Origin: Rickettsiales bacterium
GTDB taxonomy: Bacteria > Pseudomonadota > Alphaproteobacteria > Rickettsiales > UBA1997
Direction of reading: 5' to 3'
Assembly: GCA_947496905.1 (NCBI GenBank)
Contig: CANMEW010000013.1
Span: 1 to 19,890, forward strand
DNA length: 19,890 bases
Positions 6,413 to 15,138 of this stretch are shown in pieces. Both the position numbers and the translations under genes were made by a program. Each line of letters begins with the position of its first letter. Position 1 is the first letter of the stretch. The notes beneath the pieces are model-generated. The model saw only the letters and a program-made list of their open reading frames with translations, had not been told where the DNA came from and did no database searches.

Positions 6413-8234
6413 AAAATACCAAACGCAAATCCTTAGAAATAATCGCCGGTTTTTTTGTTGTTGATCTCAGTTTTTTCTCAAGGCTTCTTAAATCGCGCCA
6501 AGCCTTGGCATTCTCGCCCTTTTCTTCACCGGAATATTGAGTCATTTGCATGCGGTCAATGTAGATGCCGGAAAATCCCGCTTTTCTAATTTCATCAAGA
6601 AATTTTTCAAAACTCAGTTTCGCTATTTTTTCCTGCCAAACCGCACTTTCTCTTCCGGCAATTACTGGGTAAGACCAGCGTAAATTTTTTGAATGCAGGT
6701 AAGCAGAAAGTAGTCCGTAGTCATCTCCCTGCTCAGGAAAACCGTAGACTGGCAGAATAAAAATCGCTGACCCTTGCGGCAAAGACTCCTCGACTTTCCG
6801 CACAAATTCCTTATCGCTGCGGAATTTATTTCTCATTTGCTCAGTTTGAATTGAGGACGCGGAGACAACTCCCACCTGATCAAACAATGCCAAAAACACG
6901 ATTACTAAAATCAGAATTTTCGAGAAAACTTTTTGGTTAAAAATTTCTTTCTCCGAAATTTTATCAAAAATTATTGCCACTGCGGACAGTGAAAAAAATG
7001 CAATAAAAACACAAAATCTCGCATGGCTACGGAGCATTGGAAAAGAGATTGCAATCAGCATTACCAAGCCACCAACCGTAGCGAACAAAACTGACAGCAA
7101 GTTCAACCCAGCTAGATCCGAGATCAGGCTTTGGTCTTTTTTTGTCAGAGAAAATTTTGAAATCGCCCTCTGAAAAAAAGAATTTTCCCGCGAATATCCT
7201 CCGCAAATCAGCCACAAAATCAAAAATAAAAATCCTGCCGAAATCAAGATTCCTAAACCCTCCGCAGTACCTTCACCCTCACGTGCAAAAGAATCAAAGG
7301 CAGCACGAATTCTAGCAAAATAATCGAAATAGTGATTTTCAACCGGCAGAAATAAGTTAACTATTTTTAGTCCGAAGAATTCACTGTGGGCAGCAGATCT
7401 TCCGGCAACGCTTGGGTTAAATCCGTATTCTACCTGATTGAGAAGTGCTGGTAGATAAAGATTTAGCAAAGTCCCAAATATTACCGCACAAAGAATGACT
7501 GCGGCAAAGCCATTTTTATCAAAAAATTTTCCATTTTTTAAGCCCCGTAGAAGCCAAGCAAAAATAAAAATGATACAGCCGTAAAAAGCGTAATAGACCC
7601 CATTCATTGCCGCAAAGCAGCTGATTGCAAGGCTGACTAGAAATAATCGATTTGGCGCTAAGCGGTACTGATTTTTTTGATTGAGAGCGAAGGCAGAAAG
7701 CCTGTCGGAAGAAATCCACATAGTGACCATTGCGAGCAGCGGCACAATTGAGTAATTGGACAGAAAAAGATGCCACAGGTTGCGGTCAAAGTGGTAAGGC
7801 AAGAATGCGTAGAGAACACTCGCCAAAGTGGCGCTAAAAATTCCAATACCAAAACTGCGCAAAGCCATGAAAGATGAGGCGGAAATGAGTGCGAACGTTA
7901 GAATGAAAAAGCTGTTCGCGATCAAAAATGGATTGCGGGAAAAATAGGTAAAAAATTTGATGATCAGCGCATGAAAAAACTCTGCGTGAAGCGGAAAATC
8001 GTGAAGAAAAAATGTTTGGGTGAAGTGAGGTAGGCCAACAAATTCATTAGTAAAAAACCAACCGCTATCGATGACATTTTTGATTACAAAAAAAATGAAT
8101 AAGGCGTCGTCGTTGTTATTACTAAAGATTGGCTGAGTAAGATCAATTTTCCAAAGTTGGAAAATGGTCAAAAAGGCTAGTATTGGCAATAGTGTGGCCA
8201 AAAAGTAGGGCAAACAATTTTTTAATGATTTCAT
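6402..8234 (-). CDS. Polytopic GT-C-like membrane protein, putative glycosyltransferase
   Basis: This product of about 610 residues has many hydrophobic segments and a soluble C-terminal domain. Its first extracytoplasmic loop carries an acidic pair (NNNDDALF, Asp42-Asp43) soon after the first membrane helix, as in GT-C transferases that use lipid-linked sugars, followed by VGLPHFTQTFFLHDFPLHAEF. The C terminus holds a compact domain with GFSGIYIDR and DLRLVFFKI. I cannot assign donor or acceptor; flippase-like or YfhO-like membrane proteins are alternatives. The frame opens with TTG 8237, but ATG 8234 directly follows and is preferred. It gives a TGATG junction with the upstream gene. It is the last gene of the hslV-led run and overlaps aroB at its 3' end. 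Confidence 0.6.
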   Translation of the reverse strand: MKSLKNCLPYFLATLLPILAFLTIFQLWKIDLTQPIFSNNNDDALFIFFVIKNVIDSGWFFTNEFVGLPHFTQTFFLHDFPLHAEFFHALIIKFFTYFSRNPFLIANSFFILTFALISASSFMALRSFGIGIFSATLASVLYAFLPYHFDRNLWHLFLSNYSIVPLLAMVTMWISSDRLSAFALNQKNQYRLAPNRLFLVSLAISCFAAMNGVYYAFYGCIIFIFAWLLRGLKNGKFFDKNGFAAVILCAVIFGTLLNLYLPALLNQVEYGFNPSVAGRSAAHSEFFGLKIVNLFLPVENHYFDYFARIRAAFDSFAREGEGTAEGLGILISAGFLFLILWLICGGYSRENSFFQRAISKFSLTKKDQSLISDLAGLNLLSVLFATVGGLVMLIAISFPMLRSHARFCVFIAFFSLSAVAIIFDKISEKEIFNQKVFSKILILVIVFLALFDQVGVVSASSIQTEQMRNKFRSDKEFVRKVEESLPQGSAIFILPVYGFPEQGDDYGLLSAYLHSKNLRWSYPVIAGRESAVWQEKIAKLSFEKFLDEIRKAGFSGIYIDRMQMTQYSGEEKGENAKAWRDLRSLEKKLRSTTKKPAIISKDLRLVFFKI

Positions 8235-10363
8235 CAAGAGTTCAATTTTTTGTAAATTATCACAGCATCACCTTTATCAATTTTCATCCTAGCGTGGATG
8301 TGGTAATGCTTGGTAAGGAGCATTTGCAAATCACCCACCTCTTCAACTGACATAAGCTTAAAATTTTCTTTATACCTCGACGGTATTAAAATTACCCACT
8401 CTTTCCCTGCAGATTTTATCACCTCATGGATACCTTGTAAATCTTCTTCGTAAAACATGTGACGGATGTTAACCATGTTTAGCGGCGATTTGGCGCGAAG
8501 CTCAAGTGAGAAAAAATATTCTTTATCACTTAAATCTAGCAGCAAAATATCGTCACGAGCAAAGGATGAGTCAGCGTTAATATGCTGTTTTATGAAGTCT
8601 GATTCTAGCGCCCAATCGGGTTTAGATTTGCGAGATTCTGCTGAAAATTTCTGAATAATAAATTTCTCTTTCAGATCCGGGCTACTGAATAAATTAAACC
8701 AAAAAGCTGATGAGAGGTACGAAATAAAAAGCAGTGGCAAGGAAAATAAAAATAACCCTGTGCGGTTTTTTGGTAGAAAGTAGGTCAAATCTTCTTTGGA
8801 AAAATTTTTACAAAATTTATCCGCAAAAATAGTGAGTAGAATTATTGCTGGATAAGCGCAGTGAGAAATATTATGGTCGTGACTTCTACCTAAAAAATAG
8901 GTGAATAGCCCTACTCCGAGGACGGTTGCGGCAAGTGCAGAGCTATTTTGTAGAGTGAACTGCCTTGTCACAAAATTATTGATCCCCGTAACGAGTCCGA
9001 TGACGTAAACAAAAATCGGCATCCACCAGATCCCCACTGCCTGCATGGGTAGCATCGCATATCCAAAATTAAGAGCTGCAGATTGTCCGTATGTCAACAA
9101 AGTTAAGTCTGGCCATTGCCCAGATTTTAAACGCAGGAACAAAAATAATGTTGACCAAACACAGGCTAGAATCCCAAAAGATTGTATCAGGTGCGTAACA
9201 ACTAATTTGATTCTAAAATCATTTTTTAGTTTTTCGTAACCAGTCATGACAAGCGCAGTTACGAATACCGGGATACCAGTATCTAAATTCCACAAGGTGG
9301 CGTAAGAAAAAAATATCAATCCCGCATAATATTTTTTACTCGTAGGATTCCTGAAGAAAAAAAGTAGGAAGCTCAAGAGTAGACATGGGAACAGCAGTCG
9401 AATTGATTCATACTGAAACGTAACGGCGCTTTCTTCTGGCCACCAACCAGTAGCAAAAAATTGCACGAAGACAACCGCAATAAATCCGAGTAGGGCAAGT
9501 AACTTATTCTGAATGATGCCAAATAAAAAAAGAGCTAAAGATGCAAGCGAGAGCAGCGCGAGGAAATCCAGGGATGCGCTTAGGGTTAGAACGTTTGCTG
9601 GAAAGACGTACAGAAATAACTGCATAAAATATGGATGCAGTCCGTAATGACTTTTGGACTCTATGAGCAGCGTTTTTCCTAAATACTCTTGAACTATCGG
9701 GTATGTAACGGGGCTAAAATTAGCAGAAAAATCTGCCAACTGCGGATAATAATAATCAAATATTCCGTAGCTCACAACAAACAATGACAGCGCTGCAGAG
9801 GTGGTGACAAAAATTAGCGAGATTCTTTTCTCAAATAATTTGCTGCCGAAAACCCCGTAATTAATAACTGCCAAAGCTATCAGTAACCCTAGGGCGAAAA
9901 CAAAAGATGATGAAAATAACTCTATTTTCTGTAACGATAAATTTAACGGACCATAGGCTGAAACAGTTGCCGCCAAGAAAAATACAACTAGCAGAATGAG
10001 GGACAAAACACTGGATCCCAAAATCACCTCTAACCGCCAATTCAACACTCTTTTTCTAGGGCCCGCATTCAAACTTCCCACTTTGATTTCAGAGCTCTCT
10101 TGACCAGATTCCGCTGAAGAATTTTTCTCCACAGGTGCAACCATTTGGAAAAAATTTTCAGCTTGAAGTTGGTCAAGAGAGCCAGAAAGCGAGGCAGGAA
10201 GCTGGTTCTTACCTAGCGAAGTTTGAATACAGGCTCTAGGGTCTTGAGAGCGACATGATGCGGAGGTCAAATATTTGTTCGAGAACAAAAGTGACAAAAA
10301 GAGAATTGCTGAAACTGAAACAATAGAAAAAACATAAGATAAATTCTCCCGCCTCTCCTGCAA
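8234..10363 (-). CDS. Large polytopic membrane protein, putative GT-C-fold glycosyltransferase
   Basis: This 709-residue protein has an N-terminal helix (about 10-28), an 80-residue polar region rich in Ser, Gln and Glu, then about ten or more hydrophobic segments and a soluble C-terminal domain. The block SPVTYPIVQEYLGKTLLIESKSHYGLHPYFMQLF resembles the first-loop region of GT-C-like proteins in polysaccharide clusters (a pattern of charged residue, GKxL, then YGL). QYESIRLLFP and LWNLDTGIPVF follow. Function is inferred from topology and neighbours only. The start is uncertain: TTG 10363 gives a plausible N terminus 12 bases after the previous stop, while ATG triplets just upstream are out of frame. 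It shares one base with the next gene's start. Confidence 0.55.
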   Translation of the reverse strand: MQERRENLSYVFSIVSVSAILFLSLLFSNKYLTSASCRSQDPRACIQTSLGKNQLPASLSGSLDQLQAENFFQMVAPVEKNSSAESGQESSEIKVGSLNAGPRKRVLNWRLEVILGSSVLSLILLVVFFLAATVSAYGPLNLSLQKIELFSSSFVFALGLLIALAVINYGVFGSKLFEKRISLIFVTTSAALSLFVVSYGIFDYYYPQLADFSANFSPVTYPIVQEYLGKTLLIESKSHYGLHPYFMQLFLYVFPANVLTLSASLDFLALLSLASLALFLFGIIQNKLLALLGFIAVVFVQFFATGWWPEESAVTFQYESIRLLFPCLLLSFLLFFFRNPTSKKYYAGLIFFSYATLWNLDTGIPVFVTALVMTGYEKLKNDFRIKLVVTHLIQSFGILACVWSTLFLFLRLKSGQWPDLTLLTYGQSAALNFGYAMLPMQAVGIWWMPIFVYVIGLVTGINNFVTRQFTLQNSSALAATVLGVGLFTYFLGRSHDHNISHCAYPAIILLTIFADKFCKNFSKEDLTYFLPKNRTGLFLFSLPLLFISYLSSAFWFNLFSSPDLKEKFIIQKFSAESRKSKPDWALESDFIKQHINADSSFARDDILLLDLSDKEYFFSLELRAKSPLNMVNIRHMFYEEDLQGIHEVIKSAGKEWVILIPSRYKENFKLMSVEEVGDLQMLLTKHYHIHARMKIDKGDAVIIYKKLNS

Positions 10364-10375
10364 TAAAAAATCATC

Positions 10376-10582
10376 TCATTTTTTATTACCCAACTCAGTT
10401 GCACCTTCCATCGCAATATTTCTGACTTTCTCCACAGAGGAAGCGTGCGTTAGCGATGGATCATAAAATTTAAAAACAAGAATGCTGGTGATCGCAATAA
10501 CGAAAATTGCCAAATACACATGTAGTGTGAGCGGAGAATTTCTGACCACATCATCATTTTTCATCCGCATGCGTCGATACAT
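10376..10582 (-). CDS. Small single-pass membrane protein, unknown function
   Basis: This 68-residue protein has a basic N terminus (MYRRMRMKNDD), one membrane helix at about 18-40 and a polar tail, probably periplasmic, ending ATELGNKK. The ATG overlaps the TAA of the methyltransferase gene by one base (TAATG), and the next gene begins 12 bases after its stop. This packing makes it a likely real coupled gene. I recognise no family. It could be an accessory subunit of one of the two large membrane proteins or of a glycan assembly complex; this is inference from position only. Confidence 0.6.
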   Translation of the reverse strand: MYRRMRMKNDDVVRNSPLTLHVYLAIFVIAITSILVFKFYDPSLTHASSVEKVRNIAMEGATELGNKK

Positions 10583-11478
10583 TATTTTATTGCGATTGCG
10601 GCCAAATTTCCAATCGGAAATGAAACTGGCAGATAGCCAATTTTTATCTTTTTAAGGAAGTTGAGAATTTGCTTTTTCAGCGGTAGGAATGGCATTAATT
10701 TTACCCAATAAAAAAGTGGGTAAGTGTTAATAATGGGAAAAACTTTAATATCCCTGAAGCCTGCAGTTTCGAGCATCACGCGTAGGCTTTGCGGCGAAAA
10801 AAGCTGCAGATGTTCGATGTCATAAATCGGAGATTTCTCTCCCAAAAATTTATTGACCACCCCGCGAAAATTATGCGCTACCACAAAAAATCTACCGCCA
10901 TTTTTCAGCAAAAAATTCACATCTCGACTTAACTGTAGCGGGTCAAAAACATGCTCCAAAGTTTGGAAGCAACTGACCAAATCAAATCCACCCTTGGCAA
11001 ATTGCTCTTTGGCGTAAAAATCTTTGTTAAAAAACCCCTGCTTGATGAATGGTTTTACAGCGTCATGAGCGGTTTCAATTGCAGCACTTGAGGGCTCAAT
11101 TCCACTCACATTTTTTGCCCCACTTTTTTGCAACTCCAGAAGAAACTCCCCTCCCCCAGTCCCAATATCGAGAGCCGAAGCAATGGCCGATTTCTGCGGC
11201 AAATATTTGGCATAAGTTTTGGCGGCGTATCCAGCTTCGATCGAGCTGTCGAATGCCGCATCCTCATATTCTTGATTTGTTACTGACTGAGGCAGCCCAG
11301 GATTTGCGTAGATGAGATCGCAGGATTCGCACAAGTAGAGACTCATGTGGAAAGGCTCCGGCTCTTTGCGCGAAGAGAAGCTGAACCTATTTAATTTTTC
11401 TGCCTGAAAATTTTCTTTGAGATGAAGGTGGGAACTTTTTTTGTCGCACAAAGAGCATTGGCGCGCCACTAATTCCAT
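10582..11478 (-). CDS. Class I SAM-dependent methyltransferase with N-terminal Cys-pair motif
   Basis: This 298-residue protein has two CxxC pairs (Cys8/Cys11 and Cys50/Cys53), likely a zinc knuckle, followed by a Rossmann methyltransferase domain. Motif I is ALDIGTGGGEFL (about 102-113), GIEPSS follows as motif II, and CFQTLEHVFDPLQLSRDV is the usual post-motif in sugar methyltransferases. The C-terminal block YDIEHLQLFSPQSLRVMLETAGF is typical of the UbiE/Methyltransf_23-type group. It is shorter than the roughly 400-residue C-methyltransferases of deoxysugar pathways, so O-methylation is at least as likely. It overlaps the SDR-GT2 gene by 10 bases upstream and the small membrane protein by one base downstream, suggesting a role in glycan modification. 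Confidence 0.85.
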   Translation of the reverse strand: MELVARQCSLCDKKSSHLHLKENFQAEKLNRFSFSSRKEPEPFHMSLYLCESCDLIYANPGLPQSVTNQEYEDAAFDSSIEAGYAAKTYAKYLPQKSAIASALDIGTGGGEFLLELQKSGAKNVSGIEPSSAAIETAHDAVKPFIKQGFFNKDFYAKEQFAKGGFDLVSCFQTLEHVFDPLQLSRDVNFLLKNGGRFFVVAHNFRGVVNKFLGEKSPIYDIEHLQLFSPQSLRVMLETAGFRDIKVFPIINTYPLFYWVKLMPFLPLKKQILNFLKKIKIGYLPVSFPIGNLAAIAIK

Positions 11479-13454
11479 TTAACTTCTCCATCTTTTTGTA
11501 GATGCTGATCATCAACCTTGCCACGCCTAACTACACTCTTACGAATAAAGTGCGGACGACCCTTCACCTCTTCAAAAATTTTTGCGATATACTCGCCTAA
11601 AATACTGATGGCAAAAAGATTCAATGAGCCAAAAAAAGTAACTAAAAGTAATGTAGTTGTGACGCCGTGAGGAGATGATTCTGGAAAAAAATATTTCAGC
11701 AAAATTTGCGCCGTCATCAGAGCTCCGGACAAAAACAACATTACCCATCCAAAAGCGCTGAGCATGTTTAGTGGCACGTAGCTGAAGGAGAAAATTCCTT
11801 TTTTCGCCCAGCCAATATTTTTAAAAATATTGTTAGTGGTGTGGCCAAATTTCCGCTCAGGACGAATATAATCGACTCCGGTTTGCTTAAAGCCAGCGTA
11901 AGCACGAAGCCCTCGCAAAAATAAATCGCGCTCTGGAAAGAGTAGCAAAACCTCAACAACTTTTTTATCCATCAAGGCAAAATCACCGGCATCGACTGGA
12001 ATCGTAATGTAGGAGAATGCTGCAAAAACACGGTAAAAAAATTTGTAGAAAAATCTCATGTAAAATGGTGCATCGCGACTAATGCGGCGACCGTAAACCA
12101 CCTCAAAACCCTCTTTCCATTTTTGCAAAAATTGCTCAATCATTTCTGGCGGATCCTGTAAGTCACCATCCATCAGCACGCAACCATTTTTACTCGCTAA
12201 ATCCATCCCACTTCTGAATGCGGCCTGAGAGCCAAAATTACGCGAATGATTGATGCCAATCACGCGAGAATCACGTTTGGAAATTTCTCGGATTATTTCC
12301 TCGCTATTGTCCGGAGAGCAGTCATTCACGAAAATAATTTCGTAATCGAGTTGTAACTTTTGCATCACGTCGGTGATGCGCTGATACATTTCCGGAATAG
12401 CTTGCGCATCTTTGTAGCAAGCGATGACTGCCGAAATCGAATGAGCTCTATCTAGGTCATTTAATGGACGCTTGGTTGACCGCTCGCTCGCGTAAGTCTC
12501 TAGATTTTCTTTTGTCCAAGCGGTCATCTTATTCAGACCATCTCGAAGAGAAATTTTGGCTTTCCACCCCAAAACTGACAGGGACTTCGATGGGTTGGCG
12601 TACCAATTAGCAACGTCCCACTGATGCGCCGGATAGTTAAATTGCGGCTCACCTTCGATTTGATAAATTTCTTTCGAAAGTGCCGCAACCTCTCCAATCG
12701 TGGTTTTGACACCTGATCCAATATTAAAAGATTCTCCGTAGAAATTTTGTGGCAAGTTACACGCGGCGTCGATGAAGGCTTCGCAGGCATCGTCGATGTA
12801 AATAAAATCTCGTGAAATTTCTGGATTGGTAAAGTCGGAGAATTTCTTTTCCAAACCTCGCAAAACTACTTTCGGGATTAGGCGCGATGAATCTTCGAAT
12901 GACCCATAAACTGAATAGAGGCGCAGATTTGCAGCCCTCATCCCTTTCTTCTTTCCGTAAAAATAAATTAAATTCGAGATTGTGGCTTTGGTAACGGCAT
13001 AGTGGCTGTTGGCATTCAGAGACTTATCTTCCGTGGGGGCGTCGGCATCATCACCATATTCAGAAGAGCTGCCAGCATTGATGAAGCAATCCACTCCGCG
13101 CTGAAAGCAGGCCGCAAGCAATCGCTCTGTAAAGCTAATGTTAGTTTTGTAAATCAGCTCTACATCATTTTGAAAAGAGTAAGTGCCGTAAGCGATGCAG
13201 TTAAAAATAGTTTTTGGCTTTACGCTACTAAGCGTCTCGTTCAAATTTTCTGCAGACAATAAATCGCCATCAAACAGATGCGCTCGATCAATACCTTCTA
13301 AGCGCCAACTAGGTAGTTTTGTGCTAGTGCCAAAAACGTCATTGCGAGTTTGAAGCAAAGTACGCAGCAAATTTGCGCCAATAAAACCACTGGCACCAAG
13401 AACCAGAATTGGCCCCTTCAGAGTAGCAATTTTCTGTGATAAATTTTGTGTCAT
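11469..13454 (-). CDS. Fusion of NAD-dependent sugar epimerase/dehydratase (SDR) and GT2 glycosyltransferase
   Basis: This is a single 661-residue frame. Residues 1-320 form an extended SDR: nucleotide-binding GASGFIG (20-26), SSSEYG (129-134), catalytic YAVTK (Tyr152, Lys156), RLYSVYG, SRDFIYIDDACEAF and FNIGSG. A polar linker (about 320-338) joins a GT2 domain: ISAVIACYKDA, IIFVNDCSPDNS, NHSRNFGSQAAFR, metal motif MDGDLQDPP (Asp429, Asp431) and RDLFLRGLRAYAG, then two membrane helices (about 560-583 and 600-625) and a basic tail. The GT2 half resembles polyisoprenyl-phosphate glycosyltransferases (ArnC, GtrB, DPM type). Each half looks complete. The gene overlaps its upstream neighbour by four bases (ATGA) and the methyltransferase by 10. 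Sugar identity is unknown. Confidence 0.92.
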   Translation of the reverse strand: MTQNLSQKIATLKGPILVLGASGFIGANLLRTLLQTRNDVFGTSTKLPSWRLEGIDRAHLFDGDLLSAENLNETLSSVKPKTIFNCIAYGTYSFQNDVELIYKTNISFTERLLAACFQRGVDCFINAGSSSEYGDDADAPTEDKSLNANSHYAVTKATISNLIYFYGKKKGMRAANLRLYSVYGSFEDSSRLIPKVVLRGLEKKFSDFTNPEISRDFIYIDDACEAFIDAACNLPQNFYGESFNIGSGVKTTIGEVAALSKEIYQIEGEPQFNYPAHQWDVANWYANPSKSLSVLGWKAKISLRDGLNKMTAWTKENLETYASERSTKRPLNDLDRAHSISAVIACYKDAQAIPEMYQRITDVMQKLQLDYEIIFVNDCSPDNSEEIIREISKRDSRVIGINHSRNFGSQAAFRSGMDLASKNGCVLMDGDLQDPPEMIEQFLQKWKEGFEVVYGRRISRDAPFYMRFFYKFFYRVFAAFSYITIPVDAGDFALMDKKVVEVLLLFPERDLFLRGLRAYAGFKQTGVDYIRPERKFGHTTNNIFKNIGWAKKGIFSFSYVPLNMLSAFGWVMLFLSGALMTAQILLKYFFPESSPHGVTTTLLLVTFFGSLNLFAISILGEYIAKIFEEVKGRPHFIRKSVVRRGKVDDQHLQKDGEVKWN

Positions 13455-14338
13455 GATAGCGCTCTGATGATGGAATCTTTAGTTAAGTCAGACTCGTGGC
13501 GATGAAAATTTTGCGATCCGTAAAAGCCAGAAACGTATCCAAGGGCGTGAAGATGTGAGAAAGATTTTACTGCGATGTTTTTCGTAAGAATTTTTGATGC
13601 GATCATGCCTCCAATTCCACCTTGCGCCACATGCTCTTCAACAACGCATATTTTTTGATTAGCGATTTCTGTTGCTAAATTTTCTGGAAAATCTGCAGTA
13701 AGCGGAAACTCGCAGACTAGCCAAATTGAAGGACGATCTTCACATTTTTCTCGCTTAAAATCTTCCAGCAAATTACTAGCAATTGACCCTGCAACAATCA
13801 CCACACCCAACTTTCCATCGAGAATTTTTCGCCAGGGGGCATAGGGAATTTCATCAGAAATTTGAGCTAACCCTAGGCGCAAATAGCTAGGTTTTTTCAA
13901 GTTAGTAATGCGCTGAATCGTCGCACCAACATCAAAGTCAAAAGCGGGGACAAAGGCATGCATATTTTGTAGAGTCAGAAGTGCGCCATAATCTTCGATT
14001 GCATGATGAGTTGCTCCCATCACGCCGTAACCATACCCACCGCCATTCCCAACAATAGTCACCGGCAAATCATGCAAACAAATGTCGTTACGAATTTGCT
14101 CAAAAGGTCTAGCATAAACAAATGGCGCAATGCTGTAGCAAAAAACTTGTAAGCCAGTTTTTGCAATTCCGGCGGCGACAGAAATCATGTTTTGCTCGGC
14201 AATTCCAGCATTTATAAAATATTTGCCAAGCCTTTCTTGCAAAGGCTCCAATGCTTTAAATCCAATATCTCCAGTTAAAAAAACAAAAGCCTCGCGGTCG
14301 AAAGCTCGCATCATTTCTGCGCAAAAAACCTCTCTCAC
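13451..14338 (-). CDS. Transketolase-like C-terminal subunit (pyrimidine-binding and C-terminal domains)
   Basis: This 295-residue subunit complements the N-terminal subunit encoded just upstream. Together they equal one transketolase/DXS-like enzyme that moves two-carbon units with thiamine diphosphate. Features are GDIGFKAL (23-30), the catalytic-glutamate motif NAGIAEQNM (Glu48), FVYARPFEQIRND, and GGGYGYGVMGATHHAIEDYG (about 99-118), the HH and ED block of the pyrimidine domain. The C-terminal domain has VVEEHVAQGGIGGMIA. The start is GTG 14338, overlapping the upstream TGA by four bases (GTGA), so coupled translation is likely. Split transketolases of this length occur in sugar-biosynthesis clusters; the substrate here is unknown. 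Confidence 0.9.
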   Translation of the reverse strand: MREVFCAEMMRAFDREAFVFLTGDIGFKALEPLQERLGKYFINAGIAEQNMISVAAGIAKTGLQVFCYSIAPFVYARPFEQIRNDICLHDLPVTIVGNGGGYGYGVMGATHHAIEDYGALLTLQNMHAFVPAFDFDVGATIQRITNLKKPSYLRLGLAQISDEIPYAPWRKILDGKLGVVIVAGSIASNLLEDFKREKCEDRPSIWLVCEFPLTADFPENLATEIANQKICVVEEHVAQGGIGGMIASKILTKNIAVKSFSHLHALGYVSGFYGSQNFHRHESDLTKDSIIRALS

Positions 14339-15138
14339 GAATTCTCAATCTCCAATTTTGCCTGCACGTAGAGCTGCTCGCTCAGCGGCAAATAATGCCA
14401 CTCCATTTTATCCTCCATGAACGAGACCCCATTACCCTTTTTTGTGTTCATCAAAAAAATTTGTGGACGGTTCGATTGTCGTTTTAGTTTTTTTAAATCC
14501 TCTTCCTCGTGCCCATTAATCACCTCGATCTCAAAATCAAAATTAGCAAAAATATCTCGCAACCTTTTGACATTCAGTGACGCAATTTCTTGTGTTGAAC
14601 CAAAGCCCTGCAAGCCATTGCAGTCGACAATTACCGTAACATTTTTTAACTGCTGATGACTAAGAAAAATCAGCGCCTCAAAATTACTGCCCTCCTGCCA
14701 TTCGCCGTCCGACATCAGGCAGAAAATTCTCTCGTTACGGTTTTTTAATTTATTGCCCAAAGCAACGCCACAAGCCAACCCCAAACCATGCCCTAGACTT
14801 CCGGTTGCGAATGGGATTTCTTCAATCCAACTCGCTACAGGATGACCTGCAAGCTTTGTGCGCTCTTTGTGAAAAGTTAAAAGCTGCCCTTCTGAGATTT
14901 TACCAATACTCCACAAGGTGATGTAGAAAGCGCCAACTGCATGCCCTTTAGATAAAATAAAACGATCACTGTTTGAAATAATGTGGTGGTGAAGGTAGAG
15001 TATGACATCAAGTGCAGAAAGGTTTCCGCCAATGTGACCAACGCCAGCTTCGAAATGCATTTTTAACAAACGCAGTCGCGCTCTTTTTTGCAGATCTGCA
15101 AAAGTTTCTGAGATTGGTGGAGAATTTTTGTCGAACAT
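14335..15138 (-). CDS. Transketolase-like N-terminal subunit (ThDP diphosphate-binding domain)
   Basis: This 267-residue subunit holds the diphosphate-binding half of a split transketolase. Motifs are GHIGGNLSALD (34-44), LSKGHA (62-67), AGHP, GSLGHGLG (113-120) and the ThDP/metal motif SDGEWQEGSNFEA ending in DCNG (143-175, Asn174). GDG is replaced by SDG, as I recall in other split members. The start ATG follows the tolB stop with no gap (TAAATG), and its own stop overlaps the GTG start of the C-half. The partner gene, the SDR-GT2 fusion and the methyltransferase suggest use in making an unusual (perhaps branched or chain-altered) sugar rather than in the pentose phosphate pathway, but a role in central metabolism is not excluded. 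Confidence 0.92.
   Translation of the reverse strand: MFDKNSPPISETFADLQKRARLRLLKMHFEAGVGHIGGNLSALDVILYLHHHIISNSDRFILSKGHAVGAFYITLWSIGKISEGQLLTFHKERTKLAGHPVASWIEEIPFATGSLGHGLGLACGVALGNKLKNRNERIFCLMSDGEWQEGSNFEALIFLSHQQLKNVTVIVDCNGLQGFGSTQEIASLNVKRLRDIFANFDFEIEVINGHEEEDLKKLKRQSNRPQIFLMNTKKGNGVSFMEDKMEWHYLPLSEQLYVQAKLEIENS

Noticed and set aside
10372..10374. ATG just upstream of the 709-residue membrane protein as its start
   Set aside because: It is out of frame with the protein and its own frame ends within a few dozen codons; TTG 10363 is the nearest in-frame start.
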